The notes: generated by a model from the sequence alone, not told the origin. Numbered from the stretch's first letter, positions 36,771 through 45,811 are shown. The stretch: DNA of 59,140 bases from an uncultured Cytophaga sp. (GCF_937863595.1 NZ_CALMGQ010000066.1:1-59140), one strand, 5' to 3'. Numbers and translations: made by a program.

Positions 36771-38201
36771 TCACTTCTTCATCTTACTTTCCAGCGTATT
36801 CTTCCCTACTGTATACGCATAAGCAGCAGCGGGCATAAATTGCAAGTGAACACCTTTATATACCTGCTTGCTTTCTTTGTCAATGGTGGTTACAAAAGCA
36901 GCGTCCAAGTCATTTTCCAAACAAAACGGAATGAGACTTTTTAACTCCTTCGGATTTTCAACATAGCGGTTGCTCCATTTTATTTCCAAGGCCCATTGTG
37001 GTTTTAATGTTTTATCATCTAAGCCCACCATATCTACTTCGCCTTTGCTCCAGCGTGCATACCAAGGCGTAAACTGTTCGCGGTGCATCCATTGGTCAAA
37101 GATTGCAGTCTCTACCATGGCACCAATCAAATCATCCGTTGCGGTAAGCGGTGCAAACAGTGCACTGCGCAACGATGGGTTTGTTAAGTACAACTTAAAA
37201 TAATTGTCGCGCTGAAAACGTTTCCCACTCTGGTCAATACGCCGTACCTGCTTAATTAAAAAAGCCGCCTCTAAATAATCAATGTATTTCTTCAACGTAT
37301 TTTTAGGTACACCACTGCTGGTACTTAAGGCTTCGTAGCTAAATTCGTTGGCTGTATTGTAAGCAATATAGGTAAATAAGGCATTCAATTCTTGCACATC
37401 ACTGATGCCATACAAGCTGGGCAAATCGCGCAGCAATACTTTGTCTACAATATCCTGACGGATAAAGCGCCCAGGGTTAGCCTGTATCTTTTCAGAGAAA
37501 ATAACTTCGGGGTAGCCGCCAAAATTTATGTAATCAATAAAATGTTTATTCAGCTGATCAATATGCGTAGAGGTATAAAAGGTGGCACTATTTCCCTGCC
37601 AGTTTATATCTATGGGTTTAATAATGGCATCCAATCCTTTCAGCGAAATGTATTCATGAAAGGTAAGCGGAGGCAATAGAAAATCGGTAAAGCGCCCGGC
37701 ACCACTCTCCTGACTTTTGTATTTCAAGGCAGCCGCTGCAGAACCCGAAGCAATAAACTTGCATTGGCGATGTGTATCTACCAATGTTTTCAGATGTACT
37801 TCCCAATCTTTGCAATATTGAATTTCATCATACAAAACATACCAGCCATTGGCATCGTCTGAGCCAACAGCTTCTTTGGCATATTCAAACAATTGTTCCA
37901 AACCACGATTGATGTAGATGGGATTTTCAATGGTAATAAAAATAATTTTCTGCGGATTAACACCCTTCAATATCAGCTCTTCTACCAAATGAAAAAGCAT
38001 CACCGTTTTACCTACACGGCGTGGGCCCATCAATACCAAGGCACGGCGCACGTCAGTATCCATAGCCAGTGGTTTGAACAACTCAAAATACAAGCGTCGC
38101 GACATCTGAAGATAGTCTTCTTCAATATGTCCATTTACCCACCAAGAATTTTCAAAGCGCAGACGTTCAAGCACCTGCGATTTAGAAACATTTTGCAGCA
38201 T
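36771..38201 (-). CDS. AAA/DUF4143 ATPase with PD-(D/E)xK-like C-terminus
   Basis: A 476-residue protein. Walker A is MGPRRVGKT (58-66) and Walker B YVLYDEIQY (D125-E126), followed by sensor-like FIASGSAAAAL. Next is a winged-helix/DUF4143 region (TYIAYNTANEFSYEALSTSS, YLEAAFLIKQVRRID). The tail has GEVDMVG (387-393) and WALEIKWS (E406-x-K408), the layout of a PD-(D/E)xK nuclease-like fold. The ATG at 38201 is used; the longer frame opens only with TTG. Proteins of this family are frequent in variable regions. It lies between hsdM and the HEPN gene on the same strand. Confidence 0.85.
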   Translation of the reverse strand: MLQNVSKSQVLERLRFENSWWVNGHIEEDYLQMSRRLYFELFKPLAMDTDVRRALVLMGPRRVGKTVMLFHLVEELILKGVNPQKIIFITIENPIYINRGLEQLFEYAKEAVGSDDANGWYVLYDEIQYCKDWEVHLKTLVDTHRQCKFIASGSAAAALKYKSQESGAGRFTDFLLPPLTFHEYISLKGLDAIIKPIDINWQGNSATFYTSTHIDQLNKHFIDYINFGGYPEVIFSEKIQANPGRFIRQDIVDKVLLRDLPSLYGISDVQELNALFTYIAYNTANEFSYEALSTSSGVPKNTLKKYIDYLEAAFLIKQVRRIDQSGKRFQRDNYFKLYLTNPSLRSALFAPLTATDDLIGAMVETAIFDQWMHREQFTPWYARWSKGEVDMVGLDDKTLKPQWALEIKWSNRYVENPKELKSLIPFCLENDLDAAFVTTIDKESKQVYKGVHLQFMPAAAYAYTVGKNTLESKMKK

Positions 38202-38307
38202 AATTTTACTTATTTCACTATAAATATACAAAATAAGATCAATTAATTGACTCTATTTTAACACATTTAGTAAAATAAGAAATAAATGGCGCGTTTTAAT
38301 CCTTATT

Positions 38308-39915
38308 TTATAGTTTTTGGAGGTTCTTCTCGATGCGTTTCTGCAATTCGTTGCTTTTAGCAAACTGTTCTTTGAGCGTTGCTTTTAAGACCTGCATTCT
38401 GTCCTCAAACGAAACATCATCAATAGCCGCATCTTCACTACCAACAAAAATACCCGGCGTAAGTTTGAAATCTTGTTTGATTACTTCATCCAACGAAACC
38501 GATTTGCAGAACGCTTTCACATCGGCATACGTTCCTTTTACATTGCGCCATTGGTGATACACATCTGAAATACGTTCCATTTCAGCATCGGTCAATACAC
38601 GCAACTTACGACTCACCATCTCGCCCATTTTACTGGCATCGATAAATAAAACTTCTTTCTTACGCTCGCGGTGTTGTTTGGTTCCTTTACGATTTTTGCT
38701 TAAAAAGAAAATACAAGCAGGTATGCCCGTTGTGATAAAAAGTTTGTCGGGCAAGCGCACAATGCAATCAATCATGCCTTCATGCAGCATGTGTTCACGC
38801 ACATTACGTTCGCCTTTGTTATTGGAAGTCATAGCACCGTTTGCCATAACAATAGCAGCCGTACCGGTATTACTTAAATGACTCCATACCGTTTGAAACC
38901 ACATATAATTGGCATTGCCATCGGTAACAGAAGCATCTGTAGAATTATTAATTTTAAATAAACGTGGATCGTGTTCGGGTAAATCTTCGGGGTGCCACTG
39001 ACTTACATTAAAGGGAGGATTCATAATAATATAATCCGCTTTTAATTCGGGCAATTTATCTTGCAACAAGGAATCTCCTAACTCCAATTGAAAATTAAGA
39101 TCACGCAAGGCAAGGTTCATTTTGGCCAAACGCAATGTACCATCATAACGCTCTTGTCCGTAAATGGAAATATCTTTTTTACTACCACCATGTGCTTGAA
39201 TAAATTTCAATGATTGTACAAACATACCGCCGCTACCACAGGCCAAATCGGCGATTTGTCCTTTTAATGGTTCCAGCATATCTACCATGAGACGTACAAT
39301 GCAACCGGGTGTAAAAAATTGTCCGGCACCCGCCCCTTCTGCCTGCGCAAAACGACCGATATAAAATTCATAGATGCGTCCTAAGACATCGCTCTCCGGA
39401 TTTTTCTTTTCAGAAAATTTATCGTTCGAAAATAAATTGATGAGTCCGCCCAATTGGCGCGGTGTAAGCTGACTCTTTACAAAGATACGCGGTAATACAC
39501 CTTTCAACTCAGGTCGATATTGCGCAACAGTTGTTTCCAACAGTTCAAACGCATCATCTACTTTTACTTTTATATCATCCTGCTCGGCATTGTCCTGAAG
39601 GTATTGCCAGGTCGCCTCTTCCGGAATGATGTAGGTGTTTTTCGCAATATATTCGTCGGGATCGTTAACGATCGCCGCAATTTCTTTTTTGTTTTTTGTA
39701 TAGTAGGGAGATGCAGGCTCATTGGTCTGACTCAACAATTCATCTCTGCGAAGCTCATAGCGTTCGCTCATGTGTTTCAAAAAAATCAGCGACAATACAT
39801 AGTCTTTGTATTGATTTTCAGCAACAGCACCACGCAGTTCATTGGCGACATTCCACAATTCTTTTTCAAAATCAATGTCTGCTTTTGGTTTGTTATCAAG
39901 TGCTTTTTTAGCCAT
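38308..39915 (-). CDS. hsdM: Type I restriction-modification DNA methyltransferase subunit M
   Basis: A 535-residue N6-adenine methyltransferase. The N-terminal HsdM_N helices are followed by FFTPGCIVRLM and the SAM-binding motif I ADLACGSGGMF (222-232). The catalytic motif IV is NPPF (299-302). The C-terminal helical tail (LKEQFAKSNELQKRIEKNL) binds HsdS/HsdR. It is the first gene of the operon. The order hsdM, ATPase, HEPN, hsdS, hsdR puts two accessory genes between M and S. Confidence 0.96.
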   Translation of the reverse strand: MAKKALDNKPKADIDFEKELWNVANELRGAVAENQYKDYVLSLIFLKHMSERYELRRDELLSQTNEPASPYYTKNKKEIAAIVNDPDEYIAKNTYIIPEEATWQYLQDNAEQDDIKVKVDDAFELLETTVAQYRPELKGVLPRIFVKSQLTPRQLGGLINLFSNDKFSEKKNPESDVLGRIYEFYIGRFAQAEGAGAGQFFTPGCIVRLMVDMLEPLKGQIADLACGSGGMFVQSLKFIQAHGGSKKDISIYGQERYDGTLRLAKMNLALRDLNFQLELGDSLLQDKLPELKADYIIMNPPFNVSQWHPEDLPEHDPRLFKINNSTDASVTDGNANYMWFQTVWSHLSNTGTAAIVMANGAMTSNNKGERNVREHMLHEGMIDCIVRLPDKLFITTGIPACIFFLSKNRKGTKQHRERKKEVLFIDASKMGEMVSRKLRVLTDAEMERISDVYHQWRNVKGTYADVKAFCKSVSLDEVIKQDFKLTPGIFVGSEDAAIDDVSFEDRMQVLKATLKEQFAKSNELQKRIEKNLQKL

Positions 39916-40195
39916 AGGGATTGTGTAACAGTTCGTAATTTACCTATTAATATGGAAGGGAGCAAAGGGGATGCACTCAATTGAATCAGTAAATTTCATT
40001 TAAACAATTAATTGCACCAAGAAGAAAATTTCCTTGTGATGGAAAACAAGAAATAAATCTATTCGAACATCGTATTAACAAATACGTATCCAATTACTAA
40101 TTAGAATCCACGATAGATTTTAATTGTAAGGTTACAGAATTAGGCTTTGACGGAATCTGCTTTTGATTCAATCAACAAAAAATACAGATCGATAT

Positions 40196-40483
40196 ATGGA
40201 AAAAGAGGATCAACTATTCGAATCATTAATTAAGGAAGGTTTAATTAGTACAACCTATGGTATTTTTTTAATAGCAAATAAATCTTCTACGATAGGATCT
40301 ATAGCTCGCACAGCCCTTATGGCATCCTTGAAAGCAAAAGAAGATGCCTCAAAATTTGACTTACCAAGCATTGTAGTAAAACACGATGCGTTATATGAAG
40401 TAAAATTAGATGGTTCTGAAACGTTTATTAAGGCACTTCCAAAAACATTGAGTCAAAGCGCTAAAACATTCAAATTAAAATAG
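40196..40483 (+). CDS. Small protein of unknown function divergent from hsdM
   Basis: A 95-residue protein starting MEKEDQLFESLIKEGLIST. The middle is alanine-rich and helical (SIARTALMASLKAKEDASKF). The end is a short beta region (IVVKHDALYEVKLDGSETFI) with a basic tail. The ATG at 40196 is chosen; the longer frame starts only with TTG at 40163. It faces away from the restriction operon across 280 bases. I do not recognise it. Confidence 0.6.
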   Translation: MEKEDQLFESLIKEGLISTTYGIFLIANKSSTIGSIARTALMASLKAKEDASKFDLPSIVVKHDALYEVKLDGSETFIKALPKTLSQSAKTFKLK

Positions 40484-40539
40484 GCTTCCTCAATCACACA
40501 TGTTTGAACAACTGCTACTAATTTCCTAAATCCTATAAA

Positions 40540-40731
40540 TCAGCCCACCCACGCCACTCTCATCGCATTCACACCAGTCATCAACTTACCGCTTGCATAA
40601 AATGTTATACCAATCAAAGAGATCAAGGCCGTGTCTTCCGATAGACGAGCAACAGGTAATACAACAGGAAGTTTAAGTCTTACAGGCAGGTGTAAGTTTG
40701 TATGAAGCAGTGGCGAAGATACCGTGTTCGT
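40540..40731 (-). other. Protein-like open frame without start codon, possible gene remnant or conserved repeat
   Basis: The minus strand is open for 63 codons between two stops. It reads LKLPVVLPVARLSEDTALIS, LIGITFYASGKLMTGVNAMR, VAWVG, with no start codon at the front. The phrases look conserved, and I recall similar spurious peptides in other Bacteroidota intergenic regions. The surrounding 40484-41073 stretch has no intact gene. It is a remnant or structured non-coding repeat; I cannot tell which. Confidence 0.35.
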
Positions 40732-40845
40732 TTACAAATACACAAAATAGCGTCATTCCATTTACTCTATTTCTCAATTTTAGTCAATTAATAAATTCAA
40801 CGGATTTTTAAATCGTATTCCTTTACACGGATGTCTGATAAACCA

Positions 40846-40931
40846 CATGCGTGAGGGATAGCAGCGGAAATCCTTTTTGCTTTTCGCAAAAGATTGGAGC
40901 GGATAGCCCGACCCGTAGGGGCACGCCCAAA
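40846..40931 (-). repeat. Bacteroidota intergenic repeat (GC-rich, hairpin-forming)
   Basis: On the minus strand it begins TTGGGCGTGCCCC, continues GGGTCGGGCTATCCGCTCC, then TCTTTTGCGAAAAGCAAAAA and ends in GCTATCCCTCACGCATG. This exact style of block recurs between genes in many Flavobacteriia and Cytophagia and is often mis-called as a small protein. It contains the hairpin TTTTGC/GCAAAA and is far more GC-rich than its surroundings. Identification is from memory. Confidence 0.55.
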
Positions 40932-41008
40932 TAAGCAAACTGTAAAAAACAAATTCCCCAAAACACAAAACTATAATCAACGATTGTAGAATGATTTGCC
41001 CCAAAAAC

Positions 41009-41043
41009 AAAAATCCCCTAAATTTTACCTTCAGGGGATTTTT
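41009..41043 (-). terminator. Terminator downstream of the AlbA_2 gene
   Basis: AAAAATCCCCT pairs with AGGGGATTTTT around a 13-base loop, 31 bases after the minus-strand gene ends. It is nearly the same hairpin as the one at 43085-43120 on the other side of that gene. Confidence 0.8.
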
Positions 41044-41073
41044 AGATTGTCAACTATGAAATCATTACTTTTA

Positions 41074-42933
41074 TTAAGCAACTGTTCTATACGCCTGCTG
41101 CGGGTGATTAGCCATATCTGGGAACGTGTATTCCAACATACCAGCTTCGCGCAACGGAGTAATAAAATTACGCAGCAAGTATTTTTCACTACGTCCTAAT
41201 ATACCAGCTAGTTCAGCAGATTTAAATTCTTTATACGTGCATAATTGCAAAACAACATCTTGTAAAACAGTTGCATCTATAATACGTACAGGGAGATTTT
41301 TAACTATTTCTTGCAAATTTAGGGGCAACTGGTGCACTAAATCCTGATTAACTGGTGCACTAAGATCGTCAACTGGTGCACTAAGATCGTCAACTGGTGC
41401 ACTAAAAGTATTTATCTGATTACCTGCAAGATCTGTAGCATAAATGAACCATGATTTGCAGGAATTATTTGTAATGTAATACGTATAACGTCCTTTGCCC
41501 TTTTGTTCTATAATATCAGCATCGCGCAATACACGAAGTTCGACACTGGCTTTCATTAAATCTACGCCATTAATCTGGCGGTAAGTAGCATTGTCTATAG
41601 CCCCTGCTTCGCGCACAAAAATCAGCGCACGTTTTTGAGGATCATTCAGATCATATGATTTAAATTCTTGCAGCCATACGATATCTTCCTCATTTAAAAA
41701 ATGGTGTAAAAGTAATCGTGTACTAAATTGATTGGCACCATGATCGCTTTCAAAAGTTGGCGGAACCATGGCAGCTTTTTCCATCAGCAACCGCATGGTG
41801 CGTATACCACTTCCTTTGGTTTCAGCCAAATTGGTTTCATGAAAAATAGCTGCGATAAATGGATTGCGGTTTTTAGAGCCCGGCTCACCTAATTGTTCTT
41901 CTGGCTTTAATGAAAAGCCAGGATTTTTTATTTCAATTCTATTTCCATAACGAATAATCTGAATGGGTTGATTTTCTCTATATGTTCGATGCATAAATGC
42001 ATTAACGATGGCTTCACGTAATACCTTAGCAGGCAAACCGATGCTTTCGGCTTGGAGTTGCCCTTCTGGCAACAGAAACCCTTTTGGCAAATCATCGGCA
42101 ATGGCACTAAACGTGCGCTGTACAAGTTCAATTAAAGGACCACGCATATCAATAGTCGTGAATCTATTTTCGGGATCAGCCACCCATTCATTACCAGGCA
42201 CTCGAATATAATCTACCCGAACCATGGGTAATAACCTTCTCAACGCTTGTCTTTTACCAAAAACTAAAAGTCCAGTATAGGTAAGCATTAATTCTTGCTT
42301 ATCTTTTTTAATGCAACCTAAGGATTGTAGTAACTCTTCGTCTGAATAGTTAAGTTCTTCGGCATATGGATTTACTTTTCCTCTTAAGGAACGATACAAA
42401 GAAAGTGCCTCATCACTTACGTCTTCTATAGAAGTATCTTTTACTGGAGAACTATCAAACGTATCTTCTTTATTATAAAAAATAAAAAGATCATCATCGG
42501 TACATCTTTGATCGCTAGAGCCAATCCTACGAAAAGCGCCTCTGGGCAAACCTTCATTTTTAAAATATAATGGCTTTTGTCCATCGGGCAATTCATGAAT
42601 GAATATTTTCATTACAAGCTTACCTCCAGCCATTTTTTCAACTTCAATATCTGGCCTTACCGGTTGATTAAAAATACTCGATGATTGAGTAGCAATATCT
42701 AATTGTAATTTATCAGGAAATTCAATGCCAGTAACTGTATAAGCAGGAAATAACGATTGGAGTTCAAGTTCTACACCTAATAGAATATAGCCACCGCCCA
42801 AACCGGGTTCATTGGAAAAAGCACAAACCGTTTCCATAATGGAGCGATCAATAGCAGATCCTCTTTTAGCTTCGATGGTTGTGCACTCATCAGTGATATT
42901 TAACTGATCTATTAATTCTTTGGATGACTCCAT
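41074..42933 (-). CDS. Schlafen-type AlbA_2 domain protein with GHKL-like C-terminal domain
   Basis: A 619-residue protein. The N-terminal AlbA_2/Schlafen domain shows CTTIEAKRGSAIDRSIMETV (E-A-K signature), CAFSNEPGLGGGYILLGVE and GAFRRIGSSDQRCTDDDL. Residues 240-400 match the HATPase_c_4/RecG-like part: PAKVLREAIVNAFMHRTY, RYGNRIEIKNPGF, NRNPFIAAIFHETNLAETKG-SGIRTM. Winged-helix segments follow. A tandem DDLSAPV repeat lies at about 510-532. Members are transcription regulators or nuclease-like defence factors. It lies between the restriction operon and the mobile element, flanked by matching terminators. Confidence 0.85.
   Translation of the reverse strand: MESSKELIDQLNITDECTTIEAKRGSAIDRSIMETVCAFSNEPGLGGGYILLGVELELQSLFPAYTVTGIEFPDKLQLDIATQSSSIFNQPVRPDIEVEKMAGGKLVMKIFIHELPDGQKPLYFKNEGLPRGAFRRIGSSDQRCTDDDLFIFYNKEDTFDSSPVKDTSIEDVSDEALSLYRSLRGKVNPYAEELNYSDEELLQSLGCIKKDKQELMLTYTGLLVFGKRQALRRLLPMVRVDYIRVPGNEWVADPENRFTTIDMRGPLIELVQRTFSAIADDLPKGFLLPEGQLQAESIGLPAKVLREAIVNAFMHRTYRENQPIQIIRYGNRIEIKNPGFSLKPEEQLGEPGSKNRNPFIAAIFHETNLAETKGSGIRTMRLLMEKAAMVPPTFESDHGANQFSTRLLLHHFLNEEDIVWLQEFKSYDLNDPQKRALIFVREAGAIDNATYRQINGVDLMKASVELRVLRDADIIEQKGKGRYTYYITNNSCKSWFIYATDLAGNQINTFSAPVDDLSAPVDDLSAPVNQDLVHQLPLNLQEIVKNLPVRIIDATVLQDVVLQLCTYKEFKSAELAGILGRSEKYLLRNFITPLREAGMLEYTFPDMANHPQQAYRTVA
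41327..41406. repeat. 21-bp tandem repeat within the AlbA_2 gene
   Basis: AACTGGTGCACTAAGATCGTC occurs at 41350 and 41371, with a partial copy at 41392 and another partial copy at 41327. The in-frame copies give DDLSAPV repeats. The copy at 41327 is offset by 23 bases, so it is read in another frame (LVHQL). This fits slippage at the DNA level followed by an indel. Confidence 0.85.
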
Positions 42934-43084
42934 TATTAATTTATATTTATTATCTATTAATGATGCAAGTGAAAAATTTTATTTTAAATATAAGATTTTA
43001 GATTATAACGTAATAAAAACAATACAAGTAACCTTGATTGACATTTAGACCTGTAACAATCAATATTTACATTAATAGTCCAAA

Positions 43085-43120
43085 AAAAATCCCCTAAAGA
43101 TTGCTCTTCAGGGGATTTTT
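43085..43120 (-). terminator. Terminator of the former tRNA-Leu gene
   Basis: AAAAATCCCCTAAAGA pairs, with one mismatch, with TCTTCAGGGGATTTTT around TTGC. On the minus strand it ends in T8 and follows the tRNA-Leu 3' fragment directly, so it is the natural tRNA terminator. Confidence 0.75.
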
Positions 43121-43124
43121 AGCC

Positions 43125-43143
43125 TGTACCTAGAGTCGGAATC
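43125..43143 (-). other. 3' end of tRNA-Leu, candidate att site
   Basis: The minus strand reads GATTCCGACTCTAGGTACA, which is the end of a T-loop (TTCGATT), the T-stem 3' strand CCGAC, the acceptor strand TCTAGGT and the discriminator A of a tRNA-Leu. Upstream (higher coordinates) the tRNA sequence stops abruptly. The old terminator is directly downstream. The integrase gene begins 150 bases away. Confidence 0.65.
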
Positions 43144-43292
43144 CCCCATTTTTATATTAGAATATAATAGACTAATATTGTATATAACTTACTGATGTAA
43201 AGAAACTTACATAAAAGTGTAAATATTCTTACATTCTATTAGCATCTATTATCATCAAATATACAAAATTTTGCCACCATATCTGCCACCCC

Positions 43293-44540
43293 ATGTTTAA
43301 ATACAATTTCAATATCATAATTCAAAAAGAGGATAGACATGGACTTTGCCCCATTCAGCTTACAATAATCTATAATTATAAAAGAATTAGAAAGGCAATT
43401 CCCAATGTTAAATCATCAATTAATAATTGGGATGCTAAAAAGCAAAGAATAAAACATCATACGAAAAATGAGTTAGATAATTATGCTGATGAGTATAATG
43501 ACGTAATCTTGGAGTACGAAAAAAAACTAATCCACTTAAAAAAAGAAATAGGAATTAAACACGTCACATTTTCAGAGGATTTACTTTTGGAAAGACTTTC
43601 ATATAATAGGAAAACAAAATATGACAACTATTTCTATGACAAATATGATGAATATGTAGAAATGATTAAGCCTCCTATAAAAGCAGCTCAGACTGTTAAG
43701 GGGTTTGTGACCTGCTTCAATAAAATAAGAGAATTTGAAAAAGAAAAAGAATATATAATATCATTTGAAAACATCAATACTGAATTCTACGAAAGAATCA
43801 GATCTTATATGTTTGATGATAAAAAATATGCTTCAAACTATTTCGTAAAAGTTATTGCTACACTAAAAACATTTATGAGTTGGGCTGAAGAGAGAGGATA
43901 TACAAACAATCAGAATTATAAGAAATTCAAAGCTATAGAAAAGGAAGTTGATATTATTGCATTAGATGAAGTAGAATTAAACAAACTTTTGAATTGCAAA
44001 TATGATACAGCAAGACTAGAAAAGGTAAGAGATGTTTTTTGCTTTTCTTGTTATACAGGCTTGAGACTTTCAGATATTCTTTCTTTAAAAAGTGAACATA
44101 TTATTAATGGGTATTTAATTAAGGATGTTGTTAAAACAAGACAAAAAATTCGCATCCCATTAACAAAACATGCTATCCAAATATTGGAGAAGTATAATGA
44201 CTTAATCACAGGTCCCTTACCAATTATTTCCGGACCTAAGTATAATGAATACATAAAAGAATGCTGCAGAATTGCAGGCATAGACACTCCCACTTCGATT
44301 TCACGGCACGTAGGAAACACATGTACATCAACAATACACCCTAAATACGAATTAATTACCTCACACGTAGGTAGAAAAACTTTCACTACACTTTCTCTTG
44401 TAAAAGGGATGTCCGAAACTGCTGTCAAACTAATAACTGGTCATAAACGAGATGAACATTTCAGAAAATATATCAAATACACTGACGAAAATAAAAAAGT
44501 GGAAATGGACAAAGCTTGGAACCAAGTCGATAAAATATGA
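43293..44540 (+). CDS. Tyrosine recombinase / integrase
   Basis: A 415-residue integrase. An N-terminal arm-binding and SAM-like region (FVTCFNKIREFEKEKEYII, YASNYFVKVIATLKTFMSWA) precedes the catalytic domain with R258 in CYTGLRLSDILSL, H358-x-x-R361 in SHVGRKTFTTLS, H384 in TGHKRDEHF and nucleophile Y393 or Y396 in RKYIKY. This is the Bacteroidota integrase type found on conjugative transposons and mobilisable islands. It probably inserts the element into tRNA-Leu. The 3' end overlaps the next frame by 89 bases. Confidence 0.94.
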   Translation: MFKYNFNIIIQKEDRHGLCPIQLTIIYNYKRIRKAIPNVKSSINNWDAKKQRIKHHTKNELDNYADEYNDVILEYEKKLIHLKKEIGIKHVTFSEDLLLERLSYNRKTKYDNYFYDKYDEYVEMIKPPIKAAQTVKGFVTCFNKIREFEKEKEYIISFENINTEFYERIRSYMFDDKKYASNYFVKVIATLKTFMSWAEERGYTNNQNYKKFKAIEKEVDIIALDEVELNKLLNCKYDTARLEKVRDVFCFSCYTGLRLSDILSLKSEHIINGYLIKDVVKTRQKIRIPLTKHAIQILEKYNDLITGPLPIISGPKYNEYIKECCRIAGIDTPTSISRHVGNTCTSTIHPKYELITSHVGRKTFTTLSLVKGMSETAVKLITGHKRDEHFRKYIKYTDENKKVEMDKAWNQVDKI

Positions 44541-45747
44541 TACTGTTGGTTATTTTGAGACTTTATATAGTCATGATCAATTTGTAGAACAATTCCCTAA
44601 ATATATTAAAGGGAATTGGAGTGGAGCTAAGCAGTATGAATTCTCAATACAAAATTTAGATTTTGATCAATTAATTAAATTGAGAGAAGACTTATTCAGA
44701 CAATATAGTTGGGTATTTCTATTAAATAAATCATTTCTTGAAATAAATTATAGAATATTTTATTTCAATGAATCTGTAGAAATAAAAATAATAAATGATT
44801 TATATAGTGATGACATCGACTTTTTAAATAATAAAAAAATAGAGCATATTGGATTATTAAAGATTAATAATGAATATCTAAATAACCTAAAATATAAATA
44901 TATAAGAACCCTGTCTGATCCTCACTATCTAAATCTATTTGAAGAAAACTTTTATACGTATTCAAAAATACATGAAACTGTAATTCAAAAATTAGAAATG
45001 AGAATTTACATGTATACATTTCATTATGATCGAAATACAGGAACTTTTCCAGAGATTTACATTAATACCCCTCCAACATTTGATGAATATAAATCGGGTA
45101 AAGTAAAAAAAACAGATAAAATAGTAAACACAATAATTTCATTACCGATAACAGAGACTTCAAATAAATTCAAGGAGCTAAAATTAAACCAGTCTTTAAA
45201 GGCATTCACAAGAAGACTTTATATTTTCCCTTGTCACATTGTCAAAAATCATGAGACATTTTCAAATTTTATTGATCAAAAGATTCATGTAATTAACCAA
45301 AATGAAACAAACACTAGCCAACTAATATTAAATAAACGTTTAACTCCAGGTAAATCATTCGAAAGTATTCATATATTCTTCTCTAAAATTTCTAAACAAT
45401 ATAAGTCAAAGTATGAATGGCTTAACATCAAAGAATGTGACTTAGCAAACTTTATAAATTCATTATTTGACTTTGGAATTAATGAATCGGGCATTCCATC
45501 ATTTAATATTGAGGTTACAGGTGCAATTTGGGCTTCTATGTGGCATGAATTAAAAACTAAAGGATATGTAAATGCAACAAATATTGAACTGTCAGATACA
45601 TTATCATTTTTTTTCCAAAATTCTCGAAGCAATAAAATTAGCAAGTCTACTTTTTTAACTTATCTATCTACTGAAGAAAGAAGAAATAAAATAAGGGAAG
45701 ACAACAATTACATATCAATAAGTACAGTGAAATCTTTCTTAGAGTAG
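44452..45747 (+). CDS. Element-encoded protein of unknown function overlapping the integrase
   Basis: A 431-residue frame, AT-rich and highly lysine/asparagine-rich. Its only early ATG (44452) lies inside the integrase gene in another frame; the frame is open upstream of the integrase stop, and no ATG follows until about codon 183. Segments include LYSHDQFVEQFPKYIKGNWS, YFNESVEIKIINDLY and, near the end, TGAIWASMWHELKTKGYVNA. The position just after the integrase recalls RteC-type excision regulators, but I see no clear motif. The start is uncertain. Confidence 0.6.
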   Translation: MNISENISNTLTKIKKWKWTKLGTKSIKYDTVGYFETLYSHDQFVEQFPKYIKGNWSGAKQYEFSIQNLDFDQLIKLREDLFRQYSWVFLLNKSFLEINYRIFYFNESVEIKIINDLYSDDIDFLNNKKIEHIGLLKINNEYLNNLKYKYIRTLSDPHYLNLFEENFYTYSKIHETVIQKLEMRIYMYTFHYDRNTGTFPEIYINTPPTFDEYKSGKVKKTDKIVNTIISLPITETSNKFKELKLNQSLKAFTRRLYIFPCHIVKNHETFSNFIDQKIHVINQNETNTSQLILNKRLTPGKSFESIHIFFSKISKQYKSKYEWLNIKECDLANFINSLFDFGINESGIPSFNIEVTGAIWASMWHELKTKGYVNATNIELSDTLSFFFQNSRSNKISKSTFLTYLSTEERRNKIREDNNYISISTVKSFLE

Positions 45748-45811
45748 GTTTTATAAGTAGGTTAACAATTAACTTACTTCAATACATGTTTATTATCTAT
45801 AGAATTGCATC

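Noticed and set aside
40780..41010. 76-codon minus-strand frame over the GC-rich repeat
   Set aside because: Its sequence (PYGSGYPLQSFAKSKKDFRC) is the typical spurious translation of the intergenic repeat; the hydrophobic start is A/T-rich spacer.
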